From Marinobacter sp. Arc7-DN-1 (GTDB lineage Bacteria > Pseudomonadota > Gammaproteobacteria > Pseudomonadales > Oleiphilaceae): 64,000 nucleotides of DNA. The stretch spans positions 558,001 to 622,000 of the forward strand of contig NZ_CP031848.1 in assembly GCF_003441595.1 (NCBI RefSeq), in the 5' to 3' direction. Positions 17,061 to 27,301 of the stretch are shown here, in pieces (within the stretch, counting starts at the first letter, position 1; the number at the start of each line of letters is the position of its first letter). The notes under the pieces were generated by a model that saw nothing but the letters and a program-made list of their open reading frames with translations, was not told where the DNA came from and did not search any database. Position numbers and translations under genes: made by a program.

Positions 17061-19128
17061 GGCGCCTTCCTGTCCGGGAATTGGATCTGCGTAATTGTCG
17101 CTTCATGGTGGCGAGCAGCCGGCGCATTCGTTTCAGTTGCTCGCCCCCCTCATCCTCTGTGCCTGCGCTATAGTAATGGCTGTTGACCATCCGGGCAAAA
17201 AGCCTGGCGGAATCCGCCGCCGCGGGTTCCGCCTTTGCCAGTCTCGTGGCCAGCACAGACGGCGTCTCGCCATGGCGAACCGGCACGCCGGCGCTCGCGC
17301 ACAGCCGGTGCCAGGTATCCACAACCCGCCGGAAGGCGTTCCGCTTTTCCCCACGGCGCATCTGCAACGCTGATATCAGGCCCGCGATCAGTAATCCGGC
17401 CCCGACAATGCCCGCCGTCAGGTACCCCAGCTCCCGCATACCAAAGCCGCCCGGCAACCGGGACATCAAGTCCATCTGGCTCTGGCCCTGATAACCGACG
17501 ACCCAACGTTGCCACTGATAGTTGATGCGGTCCAGTTGCAGGCTCGCCCACTGAACCAAAGCAACGTTTGCGTACCGCTGGGGCGAGGCCCAATCGTTTT
17601 CGAGAAACGACCCTTCTTGCGCAACCGCTTCTCTCAGGCCGGATTCGATGCGCTCGGGTGCAATTGCCGCGGTGGGGTCGATCCGTACCCAGCCCCGGCC
17701 ATCCAGATAGGCTTCAACCCAGGCATGGGCATCGTATTGGCGTACGATCAGGTAATCCCTCCCGGCACCGGGCTCACCGCCCTGATAACCAACCACCACG
17801 CGGGCCGGTATGCCTGCGGCCCGCAATACAAAGGTTGTCGCGCCCGCGTAATGGGCACAGAAGCCCCGCTTTTTGTCGAACAGCAGGGTATCAATGCCGT
17901 TGTCCGGCATGGCAGGCGGCCTCAATGTGTAAAAATAAGCCTGCTCCCGAAACCGCTCCATCAGTGAACGGATGATCTGCTCGTCGCCCATGCTTCGACG
18001 GAGCTCCCCGGCCAGCTCACGGGCCCTTGGGTTGCCTTCCCCGGGCAGTTGGAGATACCGGCGAAGTTCAGGCCTTTCGATCTGCTCACCTGAGCCGGCT
18101 TTCTCTTCCAGGGCCAACCGGTAACGAACCGGGCTGTCAGCGGGCCGACGAAACCGGAACAGGTCGGCCGATTCCTCAACCACGTTGTCGGACACGGCCC
18201 GGGAATTTTCCAGGGCAAACGCCCAGCGCTGGTCCGTGGGTTCCAGCAATACGTCGTACTCTTCAGGTTTGAGCGGGCCAACACCGCCATCGACGGCGAC
18301 CCGACCAAGCGCACGGAAGTCTCCGGCTTGCCCCTGCCTCCAGGTTTCGCCGTCCAGGTAATCCAGGGTAAGGCCACGCCAGTAGCGATCACGATACGGC
18401 GGAATCTCGCCACCGAAGGTCACCCGGAACGCCCGTTCGCTGCTCTGCGCCAGACTGGAAATATCGCCTGGTCGCATGGTGTCGCCGATACCGGTCCGGG
18501 CCTCACCCGAAACCAGGGGGACGCTCCACAGCGGTGACATGCGCGGGAAGAACACGAACAGCAGAACCACAACAGGCAGAGTCTTCAGGAACAAGGCCCC
18601 CAGCCTCCGCCATCCGGATTTCATCCCCCCTGGCAGTTCCGGTGCGTTAAGTACCTGCAACCCCACGAGAAGCAGCGCAATGCCGGTAAAATTCACCAGA
18701 GCCCAGAGAATCTCCTGATGAAACAGGAAGTTGACCGTAGCAAGGTAAACGAGAATAAAAAACAACACGTAGAAATCGCGCACTGACCGGGTTTCCAGCC
18801 ATTTCAGGCCTACAGCAAGCACAAAGAAGGATGCAGCCGTGTCTACCGTAAAGCGCCCTTGTACCGTAGCCACATAGACGCCAGTCAGCACCAGCATTAT
18901 CCCGGTTCTGAGCCAGCGGCCCGGCAATCTGACCCGGCCATACCGGGCCAGCCATCGCCAGCTGGCGAGTACAGCGCAGGCCGCGATGAGCCACAGGGGA
19001 AGCCGGTCCCACTGGGGTGTTAACAGCAGCGCAAAACTGCCTATCAGCCACAGCAGGGCTCTCGATGGCAGGCTGGTTGCCGGTACCTTGTCCGCGTCGT
19101 TTCCGCTCAGACGATCCAGAAGGCTCAA
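17053..19128 (-). CDS. TgpA-type membrane transglutaminase-like protein
   Basis: 691 aa. An N-terminal domain (DUF3488 type) with about six membrane helices is followed by a periplasmic transglutaminase-like core. The catalytic Cys is in KRGFCAHYAGATTFVLRAAG, the His in QYDAHAWVEAYLDGRGW and the Asp in VRIDPTAA. Another membrane helix lies near residue 560 and a DUF4129-like tail ends the protein. In P. aeruginosa TgpA is essential and lies after moxR and a DUF58 gene. Here the DUF58 gene overlaps by 4 bp but no moxR is next to it. Confidence 0.9.
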   Translation of the reverse strand: MSLLDRLSGNDADKVPATSLPSRALLWLIGSFALLLTPQWDRLPLWLIAACAVLASWRWLARYGRVRLPGRWLRTGIMLVLTGVYVATVQGRFTVDTAASFFVLAVGLKWLETRSVRDFYVLFFILVYLATVNFLFHQEILWALVNFTGIALLLVGLQVLNAPELPGGMKSGWRRLGALFLKTLPVVVLLFVFFPRMSPLWSVPLVSGEARTGIGDTMRPGDISSLAQSSERAFRVTFGGEIPPYRDRYWRGLTLDYLDGETWRQGQAGDFRALGRVAVDGGVGPLKPEEYDVLLEPTDQRWAFALENSRAVSDNVVEESADLFRFRRPADSPVRYRLALEEKAGSGEQIERPELRRYLQLPGEGNPRARELAGELRRSMGDEQIIRSLMERFREQAYFYTLRPPAMPDNGIDTLLFDKKRGFCAHYAGATTFVLRAAGIPARVVVGYQGGEPGAGRDYLIVRQYDAHAWVEAYLDGRGWVRIDPTAAIAPERIESGLREAVAQEGSFLENDWASPQRYANVALVQWASLQLDRINYQWQRWVVGYQGQSQMDLMSRLPGGFGMRELGYLTAGIVGAGLLIAGLISALQMRRGEKRNAFRRVVDTWHRLCASAGVPVRHGETPSVLATRLAKAEPAAADSARLFARMVNSHYYSAGTEDEGGEQLKRMRRLLATMKRQLRRSNSRTGRRRD

Positions 19129-20159
19129 ACCCGACCCTCCGTGATAACCCGCGACGATGTCCGTGAAGACCGTTTCCGGGTGCCATGGGGTTCAGACATT
19201 GCGTCCCTGGGCCGTTCTTCACCCCAGGTTGCCAGCACCCTGAGGCACCGGGCCGCATGCGCAGGCCCGGAATCCGGTTCAATAATCTGCCCCGGAAGAT
19301 TCAGACCAAACCGGGCCCCGCTTTTGCCACGCTCATTGACCAGAAAGGCCAGATAGCTTAGCCGCAACTCATGATCCGCACCCGGATAGGCATTGAAATC
19401 CAGCCAGTGCGGACTTCCCTGCTCGCCCTCCCAGTCTGCGACAACCATCTGCCCGGTTCTTGCAAACCGCTTCCACAAAACCCGCTGGCTCAGATCCCCC
19501 TCCCGCCAGGGCCGGATATCGGCATGGTCGTTACCATCAACGGATCGCGCCTGGGCGGACTCCTCGCCATCCTCAACCATGCTGAACGCCTCCGGCGCGG
19601 GCACCGGCCTGGGGAAGACAACACCGGCGGACACCGGCCGGATCCAGGACCAGGCCTTCAGCAAGCCAAACGGAAACTGGGTTTCTATACGGATCCTGTC
19701 CGGGCGCAGGTATCCCCGGTGAGCGGAATGAACTGGCAGGCTGACATCCTGCGCCTGCCCGCAATGGACATGCACCAGGGCATGGCCCGATTCCCCACAG
19801 GAAAGCAGGATGGCAATGGCATCATCCCGGCCCGCCCTGAGCCGGAACCGGAAGGGAATATCATCGCCGGCAAAGCCTTCCCCTGGCTGAACCAGGGTCA
19901 GTTCAAGGCCAGAGAGATTTCGATGGGTCTGGTGCATGGCGCCGACAAAAACGGCACCCAGGAGGAACGTGCTCAGATAAATCAGGCTGTTCTGATAATT
20001 GATGCCGGTTAACAGCATGATGAATAGCAACAAACCGAAAACCACGCCGGCGCCGGTTGGCAGAATGAAGATATTTTTCTGGCTGAAGGACTGAAGATCA
20101 GACCGCGGAATCCGTCGGTTGATCCAGCGCTGCCAGCGGTTTCTGAACAGATTTTTCAT
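19125..20159 (-). CDS. DUF58 membrane protein
   Basis: 344 aa from ATG 20159 (MKNLFRNRWQRWINRRIPR). The frame extends upstream without likely coding sequence. Two membrane helices near residues 35-80 (FGLLLFIMLLTGINYQNSLI) are followed by a beta-rich region and the DUF58 motif DHADIRPWREGDLSQRVLWK. The partner TgpA starts at ATGA overlapping its stop. DUF58 proteins usually work with a MoxR ATPase. The nearest one in the window is at 55351, far from here. Confidence 0.85.
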   Translation of the reverse strand: MKNLFRNRWQRWINRRIPRSDLQSFSQKNIFILPTGAGVVFGLLLFIMLLTGINYQNSLIYLSTFLLGAVFVGAMHQTHRNLSGLELTLVQPGEGFAGDDIPFRFRLRAGRDDAIAILLSCGESGHALVHVHCGQAQDVSLPVHSAHRGYLRPDRIRIETQFPFGLLKAWSWIRPVSAGVVFPRPVPAPEAFSMVEDGEESAQARSVDGNDHADIRPWREGDLSQRVLWKRFARTGQMVVADWEGEQGSPHWLDFNAYPGADHELRLSYLAFLVNERGKSGARFGLNLPGQIIEPDSGPAHAARCLRVLATWGEERPRDAMSEPHGTRKRSSRTSSRVITEGRV

Positions 20160-20361
20160 AGTGTCGCTGAGGCCATGTAATGCCGAAAAAGTAATGCCAA
20201 AAAAGTTCACGGTATTCGACCATGATTTTGCCGTTATTGATAACAGTACCGAAAAATCAAAGATTCTGATCACAATCCGGATATTCCGGCTTGAATTCCT
20301 GTCCTACAAACCGAATACTCGGCTCACGGAGCGTGCTTTTTAAACCGCAAGAGGCCAGATT

Positions 20362-20979
20362 ATGAAACGCCAACACCTGCTCACCACCGCCATTAGCGGC
20401 CTGGTTGTTGCCTTACCCGCCTTTGGTGGCGTTCAGACCATGACCTCCGACGAAATGGTGGAAACCTATGTCAAGGATTCCGCGGTCATTGTTGTCCCCA
20501 AACACCGCCAGAAAACCGAAGCCGACCGGCAACGCATCCTGCGCTCCCTGACCATCTCCCCCGGCCAACCGGTTCTGACCGAAGCTGAAGAAGAAGCCTA
20601 CCGGGAAGCCCTGCAACGCTATATTGATGAGGGCAAGACCGATGCGCTGGAAAATGCAGAGGAAGAGTTCCTGCGGCGCGCCCTGCTCCTGCCTCAGGAA
20701 GAGCTTGCCCGGGCGCAGCCCCCGGCGGAGTTCACCCCGACGATCCCGCCGCTGATCTTCGGACAGCAGGCCCAGATTCCGGAAGAGCCCTTTACCCAGA
20801 CCTTTCTTAACGATCAACTGGGGATCGGCTTTGACGGCCAGAATCTGAATTTCAGCATCGGCAATCCGCCGGGCATTGACCAGATCCGGATCCCCCAGGC
20901 GATCAACGAAGGGCCGATTACGCTGACGCCAAGGCCGGGTGGTGGGTTTGATCTTTCCATTGCGGTGCCGGATCAGTAA
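20362..20979 (+). CDS. exported protein of unknown function
   Basis: 205 aa, not recognised. A signal peptide covers about residues 1-22 (ISGLVVALPAFGG). The middle is charged and helical (LTEAEEEAYREALQRYIDEG). The last third is Pro/Gly-rich with short beta-like segments (FDGQNLNFSIGNPPGIDQIR). AGAGG lies 7 bases before the ATG. It converges on the DUF6160-like gene, with a bidirectional terminator between. No Cys outside the signal region. Confidence 0.75.
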   Translation: MKRQHLLTTAISGLVVALPAFGGVQTMTSDEMVETYVKDSAVIVVPKHRQKTEADRQRILRSLTISPGQPVLTEAEEEAYREALQRYIDEGKTDALENAEEEFLRRALLLPQEELARAQPPAEFTPTIPPLIFGQQAQIPEEPFTQTFLNDQLGIGFDGQNLNFSIGNPPGIDQIRIPQAINEGPITLTPRPGGGFDLSIAVPDQ

Positions 20980-21004
20980 CGCCCGGTTCCGCTGATCCTG
21001 AAAC

Positions 21005-21035
21005 AAAACGGCAGCCATTGACTGGCTGCCGTTTT
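21005..21035. terminator. bidirectional intrinsic terminator
   Basis: AAAACGGCAGCCA and TGGCTGCCGTTTT form a perfect 13-bp stem with a 5-base loop, with T-runs on both strands. It lies between the convergent genes ending at 20979 and 21119. Confidence 0.9.
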
Positions 21036-21064
21036 TATTGGCCTGACGTTTTCAGAGAACCAAT

Positions 21065-21089
21065 AAAAACGCCCCGCAGAGCGGGGCGT
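21065..21089 (-). terminator. intrinsic terminator of the 21119 gene
   Basis: ACGCCCCGC-AGA-GCGGGGCGT (21069-21089) is followed on the minus strand by TTTTTATTGG. It lies 30 bp after the stop of the DUF6160-like gene. Confidence 0.88.
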
Positions 21090-21118
21090 CACTTCACCAA
21101 CGTTGGTCTCAGGTCAGA

Positions 21119-22087
21119 TTAGTGACCGTAGATAGCCAGCTTGGTGTTCTGAATATGCAGGTTGTCCATAGTGAAAGAACCGACGCTGGTTCCACCGACA
21201 AGAACACCCGCGACGTTCACATCCATGATTACGTCGTTGACATCAACCCGCAGCACGTCGGTCTTAGCCGATGCACCCAGGCCATTTCCTTTGTATACGT
21301 CCATGTTGACGTTTGCAAAGCCCATGTTTAGCTTCTCTTCTTTAGTGTCTCCGGCAACGCCACTGTTATCAAGATCCACATCTGAGAGATCAACCACACC
21401 GTCGCCATTGTAATCGAAGTTGGCACCAGCACCGGTCACCGACAGGCCACGGACACCCACCGCCAGGAACGGAACGTCAAATTCCATGTTGTTCACGGTG
21501 AAGGCGGTGTCGATGTTCAGAGAACCGTCACCGGTTCCGCCGAGAGTCGTTGCGGCATCTTCAGTATCGACCCGGATATCCAGTCTGCCCACCATACCCC
21601 AGGCCTTCATTCCGGAGATCAGGGTAGTGCTCTCACCGGCAGTACCTTCCAGGTTCATCGAGGAAGCAGTGAAGCCCCAGTCAATCGGCAGACCACTGAT
21701 CGTCTTAACCGAAATGACAGCATCACCGTCGGAAGCCAGGTCAATGTTGATGGCCAAATCGTCCAGAAGCTCGGTCGCTGCGATGTCAGGAGTTCCATCA
21801 CCGTCGATATCAAAGATAGGGTTCGCACCGGTGATCAGACCAGCACCGCCGAGCTCAATGTCGTTGACGGTGAAGGAACCGCCACCAATCTCGCCGGCAG
21901 CACCTGAATCAGTATCGGTGTACCTGAACTGACCGATGCTTACCTGGGTTTCCAGCTCGATGGTCACACCAGCCTGACCGGTGACGTTACCCATCATGGA
22001 GTCATTCAATGCCGTCAGTTCTGCCTGTGCGGCGAACGGAGCGGCGGCTACGGCTGTAGCAAGTGCAATTTTCTTCAGGCCTTTCAT
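21119..22087 (-). CDS. exported DUF6160-like beta-rich protein
   Basis: 322 aa with a signal peptide ending near PFAAQA. The mature start ELTALNDSMMGNVTGQAGVT resembles the FilA/DUF6160-type motif. The rest is repetitive beta-like sequence rich in Gly, Asp and Thr. Two Asp-rich loops resemble calcium sites: DIDGDGTPDI and DYNGDGVVDLSDVDLDNSG. Strong AAGGAGATAAAG before the ATG suggests high expression. A surface or secreted structural role is an inference. Confidence 0.75.
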   Translation of the reverse strand: MKGLKKIALATAVAAAPFAAQAELTALNDSMMGNVTGQAGVTIELETQVSIGQFRYTDTDSGAAGEIGGGSFTVNDIELGGAGLITGANPIFDIDGDGTPDIAATELLDDLAINIDLASDGDAVISVKTISGLPIDWGFTASSMNLEGTAGESTTLISGMKAWGMVGRLDIRVDTEDAATTLGGTGDGSLNIDTAFTVNNMEFDVPFLAVGVRGLSVTGAGANFDYNGDGVVDLSDVDLDNSGVAGDTKEEKLNMGFANVNMDVYKGNGLGASAKTDVLRVDVNDVIMDVNVAGVLVGGTSVGSFTMDNLHIQNTKLAIYGH

Positions 22088-22277
22088 CTTTATCTCCTTA
22101 TAAACTCATCATTATTCTTGTGTGAGTCTGTATTTTTTGAAGCAGGATCCGCGATCCCACGAATCCATTTAAGATTGTTTTACAGTCCGAATCCGTGATT
22201 GCACTCACAATTCTCAACGACACTGAAACAAACCGTTACAAAGCGGATTTGCGTCACGTTTTTCCTTGCGCCTGCTC

Positions 22278-22871
22278 CTACCCTTCACTCTCAGCTTCCC
22301 GGCCGTCATAGAAAAGCTCGTATGGCTTTTTCTGGGTGCTGGGCTGGCCAAAACTCAGGTCGCCCTGATCAAAACGATAAGGCACAACCTGTAAGCCCGA
22401 AAGCCCCAGACGATGCTCATGCTCGATAGCAAGAACCCGGGTATTCTCACCTTCTTCCACGGTGCCTGCATAGACTATTGCGGTTGCGAGAATCTTTCCG
22501 TGCCGGGCCAGGGACTTTAAAGCCGCCCTAAACATCAGCACCTTCATGGTTGCGGCAGCTTTCTCCCCGCTCTCGCCCAGCCGAACCCGTTTAACCTCGC
22601 CATCGTTCATCATCATCCAGGCGGCGGGAATGACCACACCACTCTGCTCAAGCTCACCCCCCACCTCGTCGCGGGCAACGGCCGTCAAAGTCTGGATATG
22701 CTTCGCCGCGAGCCCGGCGTATTTCTTAATTTCATCCGAAGTTAACTGGCCGTCAGCGAGAGCGTTGCGATCTGGTATATCTTCATCGGCGCCAGTTGGC
22801 GCTGCAACAGCCGGCGAAACGGCTGCCAGGATCAGCAGAGTGGATAGAAAAAACGGTTTCACGTGCCCCAT
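22278..22871 (-). CDS. exported protein of unknown function
   Basis: 197 aa, not recognised. Signal peptide about residues 1-23 (LLILAAVSPAVAA). The mature part is alpha/beta without Cys or a clear motif. YDGREAESEG ends the protein. It is divergent from pabB, and the 182 bp between them show nothing more than probable promoters. Confidence 0.7.
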   Translation of the reverse strand: MGHVKPFFLSTLLILAAVSPAVAAPTGADEDIPDRNALADGQLTSDEIKKYAGLAAKHIQTLTAVARDEVGGELEQSGVVIPAAWMMMNDGEVKRVRLGESGEKAAATMKVLMFRAALKSLARHGKILATAIVYAGTVEEGENTRVLAIEHEHRLGLSGLQVVPYRFDQGDLSFGQPSTQKKPYELFYDGREAESEG

Positions 22872-23053
22872 AATCGTTGTTGTCCTTATATTCCGTTGTC
22901 TGGTAAGGAAGCGCGGACGTTAGTGCTGTAAAATAGCAACAAGCCTGCCGGCTACCCTTTAATTCCATTTTCATTAGATCAGTGGCCCGACGATTTCGAC
23001 AACGCCCGTTTTGTGCCCTGTTTATCATTTTTTCAAAATTCTTCGGAGGTACC

Positions 23054-24412
23054 TTGAGCCCGGCCACGACCCGCCAGCTTTCTCGGGATGAATTCAGGCG
23101 CCTGCTTCGGGAGGCTTCGGGGAAGGATGATTTTGTCCATGTCGGCACCGTGGGTGAAGGCCCGGGGCGTGGTACCTGGAGTGGGTTTTCGTGCAGTGCG
23201 GTCCAAAGCCGGGTTCTGTATCCGGGCGATACGGACAGTGACAGGATCGCACGGCTGGCCGAAGAAATGGAAACGGAAGCGGCCAGGTATGCGGGGTATT
23301 CGGTTGGCCTTGACTGCCTCGCCGGTGGGTGGATTGGCTTTCTGAGTTACGAACTGGGTTATATCCGGGAGCCGCGACTTGCTCCCATCTGCCCCACGCC
23401 CCCCGTGCCGTTGCTCGCCGCAGGGCTTTACCTGTGGCTGGCCAGCCATAACCGGAAAACCGGGGACTATTGCCTCTGGATACACCCGAACTGTCCCGGT
23501 AGCCTGGTCACTCAGATCAACGGATGGCTTTCGCTTTCGTTTCATACGGAAAGCCAACCGTGCTCCTGGAAGGTCACGGAACCTTTCAAACCCAGGCAAG
23601 CGCCCGAAGCCTTCAAGGCAAGCGTTCAGGCCATCCGGGATTACATCCGTGCCGGCGACTGCTATCAGGCCAACCTGTCGCAGGAATTTGTCGGAAAGTT
23701 CACTGGTGACCCCTGGTGCGCTTTTCAGGCATTGGCAAACGCCAACCCCACGCCCTATAGCGCGTTCGTCCGTGCCGGAGAGCACTCCGTGCTTTCGATC
23801 TCACCAGAACGATTCCTTGAAATTAAGGGCCGTACGGTCAGGACAAGCCCCATCAAAGGCACTCGCCCCCGCGGGAAAACGACCAATGAGGATGCATCTC
23901 TCGCCGCCGAACTTCAGACCTCGGAAAAGGATAGGGCCGAAAACCTGATGATCGTCGATCTGCTGCGCAATGATCTCAGCCTGAACGCCAGAACCGGCAG
24001 CGTGAAAGTCGGCAAGCTGTTTGCCCTTGAGTCCTACCGGAACGTCCACCACCTGGTCAGCCACATCCGGGCGGAGCTGGCGGACGGCATAACCCCCATG
24101 AAGGCCCTGTTCGATGCCTTCCCGGGCGGGTCCATCACCGGCGCGCCCAAAATCCGGGCCATGGAAATCATCCGGGAACTGGAACCCCACTGGCGCGGCC
24201 CCTACTGTGGCTCGATTTTCTATCGCGGACTGGATGGCACCCTGGACAGCAACATCGCCATACGCACCATGCTGTGCGACGGCAAGGGCACCATTCGTTG
24301 CTGGGGCGGTGGCGGTATCGTGGCGGATTCCGATCCGGAGGCCGAGTATCAGGAGACCCTGGCGAAGGTCGGGCCTTTGATGCGGTTTCTGGAAACGTTG
24401 GTTATCGAGTAG
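23054..24412 (+). CDS. pabB: aminodeoxychorismate synthase component I
   Basis: 452 aa from the TTG at 23054, which follows GGAGG by 5 bases. The frame is open back to a GTG at 22982, but those 24 residues are basic and unlike the family. PabB converts chorismate and ammonia to 4-amino-4-deoxychorismate for folate. Signatures: TSPIKGTRPRG with the active-site Lys, ENLMIVDLLRNDLS, GGSITGAPKIRAMEIIREL and GPYCGSIFYRG. Length equals E. coli PabB. Confidence 0.93.
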   Translation: MSPATTRQLSRDEFRRLLREASGKDDFVHVGTVGEGPGRGTWSGFSCSAVQSRVLYPGDTDSDRIARLAEEMETEAARYAGYSVGLDCLAGGWIGFLSYELGYIREPRLAPICPTPPVPLLAAGLYLWLASHNRKTGDYCLWIHPNCPGSLVTQINGWLSLSFHTESQPCSWKVTEPFKPRQAPEAFKASVQAIRDYIRAGDCYQANLSQEFVGKFTGDPWCAFQALANANPTPYSAFVRAGEHSVLSISPERFLEIKGRTVRTSPIKGTRPRGKTTNEDASLAAELQTSEKDRAENLMIVDLLRNDLSLNARTGSVKVGKLFALESYRNVHHLVSHIRAELADGITPMKALFDAFPGGSITGAPKIRAMEIIRELEPHWRGPYCGSIFYRGLDGTLDSNIAIRTMLCDGKGTIRCWGGGGIVADSDPEAEYQETLAKVGPLMRFLETLVIE

Positions 24413-24419
24413 TGAAAAT

Positions 24420-24449
24420 GGGGTCAGAAGAAGGCTTTCTTCTGACCCC
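24420..24449. terminator. hairpin with GGGGTCAG arms after pabB
   Basis: GGGGTCAGAAGAA and TTCTTCTGACCCC form a perfect 13-bp stem with a 4-base loop, followed by TTTTCAG on the plus strand. It sits between the convergent pabB and thrH genes. The arm sequence is akin to the GGGGTCAGATGAAAAT units at 54067-54139. Confidence 0.8.
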
Positions 24450-24464
24450 TTTTCAGCCGTCGAC

Positions 24465-25079
24465 TCAGGCGCTGTGAATGGCGCTGGCCTTAAGGAATTC
24501 CTGCCTCAAATCATCGAAGTTGTGCACCGCCGGGAACTGCGGAAACTCATCAATGACATTCCGGGGCGCGTGGAACAGAATGCCGGCCTCGGCCTGGCCC
24601 AGCATGGTGGTGTCGTTGTAGGAATCACCCGCGGCGATGACGCGGTAGTTCAGCAGCTGGAAGGCCCTTACAGACTGACGCTTGGGATCGCGCTGGCGCA
24701 GAAGGTAGTTGGCGATCCGGCCATTATCCGCCACTTCAAGTTTGTGGCAAAGCAATGCCGGGTAGCCCAGCTTCTTCATCAGGGGCATGGCGAATTCGTA
24801 GAAGGTGTCCGACAGAATCACCACCTGAAAACGCTCCCGCAACCAGTCCAGGAATTCCCGGGCACCGGGGAGCGGGTCCAGCTCACCGATCACTTCCTGA
24901 ATCTGGGGCAAGCCGTAGCCATGCTGGTCCAGCAGTTTCAGGCGCTGCTTCATCAGGACATCGTAATCCGGAATGTCGCGGGTGGTGGCCTTGAGCTCAT
25001 CAATGCCGGTTTTTTCGGCGAACGCGATCCAGATTTCCGGGATCAATACTCCTTCAAGGTCAAGGCATGCGAGTTCCAC
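24465..25079 (-). CDS. thrH: phosphoserine phosphatase / homoserine phosphotransferase
   Basis: 204 aa from the GTG at 25079, preceded by AGGAG. The frame reaches 25172, but the family starts at (M/V)ELACLDLEGVL. It is a HAD-superfamily enzyme: the DLEGVL motif holds the nucleophile Asp, VVILSDTFYEF is motif II, and AAGDSYNDTTML is motif IV. ThrH of Pseudomonas dephosphorylates phosphoserine and can pass phosphate to homoserine. Length is the same as in Pseudomonas. Confidence 0.93.
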   Translation of the reverse strand: MELACLDLEGVLIPEIWIAFAEKTGIDELKATTRDIPDYDVLMKQRLKLLDQHGYGLPQIQEVIGELDPLPGAREFLDWLRERFQVVILSDTFYEFAMPLMKKLGYPALLCHKLEVADNGRIANYLLRQRDPKRQSVRAFQLLNYRVIAAGDSYNDTTMLGQAEAGILFHAPRNVIDEFPQFPAVHNFDDLRQEFLKASAIHSA

Positions 25080-25290
25080 AACGGTCTCCTGATTGATTGG
25101 TAGGGGCAGCAGCGGCAAATTCACCGGCCGGGATACGGAGCGTATGATAAGAAAAACCGGGCGGGAATGCATCGTGGAAGTGTAAGTCCATCCTGATAAA
25201 CGGCGGAATAACCATATAGATTGTCATTCCTTCAGGGTATGAGGCATTTGATGGTAGCCTTTTCACACATTTAGATTAGGTGATTCCGGC

Positions 25291-26013
25291 ATGACCGATA
25301 TTCAAACCTTGCGGGAGGAGCTCGAAGGCCAGAGCCCCCGTTCGATTCTCAAGGCCGCCCTGAAACAGTACGACAACATCGCGATCTCCTTCAGCGGTGC
25401 GGAAGATGTGGTACTGATCGAGATGGCCCACAAGCTCACCGACAATCTGCGGGTATTCACCCTGGATACCGGGCGCCTGCATCCGGAAACCTACGAGTTT
25501 GTGGAACGCGTTCGTAAACACTATGGCATAGAGATCGAGGTTCTGTTTCCGGACGCGGAGGAAGTTCAGGACATGGTCAACAAGAAGGGCCTGTTCAGCT
25601 TTTACGAAGATGGCCACGGGGAATGTTGCGGTATCCGCAAGGTCAATCCGCTGCGCCGCAAGCTGGCCACGGTTGATGCCTGGATAACCGGCCAGCGCAA
25701 GGACCAGAGCCCGGATACCCGCAACGACGTGCCGGTCGTTCAGGAAGATACTGCGTTCTCAACCGATGAGAAAACCCTGGTGAAGTTCAATCCGCTGGCG
25801 AACTGGACTTCAAAAGAAGTCTGGGACTACATCCGGATGTCCGAGGCGCCCTATAACGAGCTGCATGAAAAAGGGTTCGTCAGCATTGGCTGCCAGCCGT
25901 GCACCCGCCCTGTCCTGCCGGGACAACATGAGCGGGAAGGTCGCTGGTGGTGGGAAGAAGCCACCCAGAAAGAGTGTGGCCTTCATGCGGATAATCTGAT
26001 CGCCCGGGACTGA
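25291..26013 (+). CDS. cysH: [4Fe-4S] adenylyl-sulfate / PAPS reductase
   Basis: 240 aa. It reduces activated sulfate to sulfite with thioredoxin or glutathione. The P-loop-like [10 protein letters not shown] starts the nucleotide site. The cluster-binding Cys pairs are in [11 protein letters not shown] and GCQPCTRP, so this is the iron-sulfur (Pseudomonas/plant-like) class that usually prefers APS. The catalytic tail is KECGLHADN. It converges on cysB, the regulator of the pathway, 29 bp away. Confidence 0.95.
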   Translation: MTDIQTLREELEGQSPRSILKAALKQYDNIAISFSGAEDVVLIEMAHKLTDNLRVFTLDTGRLHPETYEFVERVRKHYGIEIEVLFPDAEEVQDMVNKKGLFSFYEDGHGECCGIRKVNPLRRKLATVDAWITGQRKDQSPDTRNDVPVVQEDTAFSTDEKTLVKFNPLANWTSKEVWDYIRMSEAPYNELHEKGFVSIGCQPCTRPVLPGQHEREGRWWWEEATQKECGLHADNLIARD

Positions 26014-26021
26014 CCGGGCGG

Positions 26022-27113
<1,092 letters not shown>

Positions 27114-27178
27114 TCACACAGTTTAGACCAAAATTGCATTTCCGCAGCCCCTGATAAAACCCGGTCGTGAACAAGAGC

Positions 27179-27214
27179 GATTAAGACTGATTAATAGTGA
27201 TTAAGACTGATTAC
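27179..27214. repeat. direct repeat upstream of the MalT-like gene
   Basis: GATTAAGACTGATTA occurs at 27179-27193 and again at 27200-27214, 21 bp start to start, two helical turns. A degenerate third part (GATTACGAGTGAT) overlaps the end. It lies about 90-120 bp before the start of the large regulator gene and could be an activator-binding array. Confidence 0.7.
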
Positions 27215-27301
27215 GAGTGATCCAGTGCGTCCATGGCCCTTGACTTGGTCACGACAAAGGACACAATCCCTAATCGATACGCTCCACCTTTCAGGGAAAC
27301 C

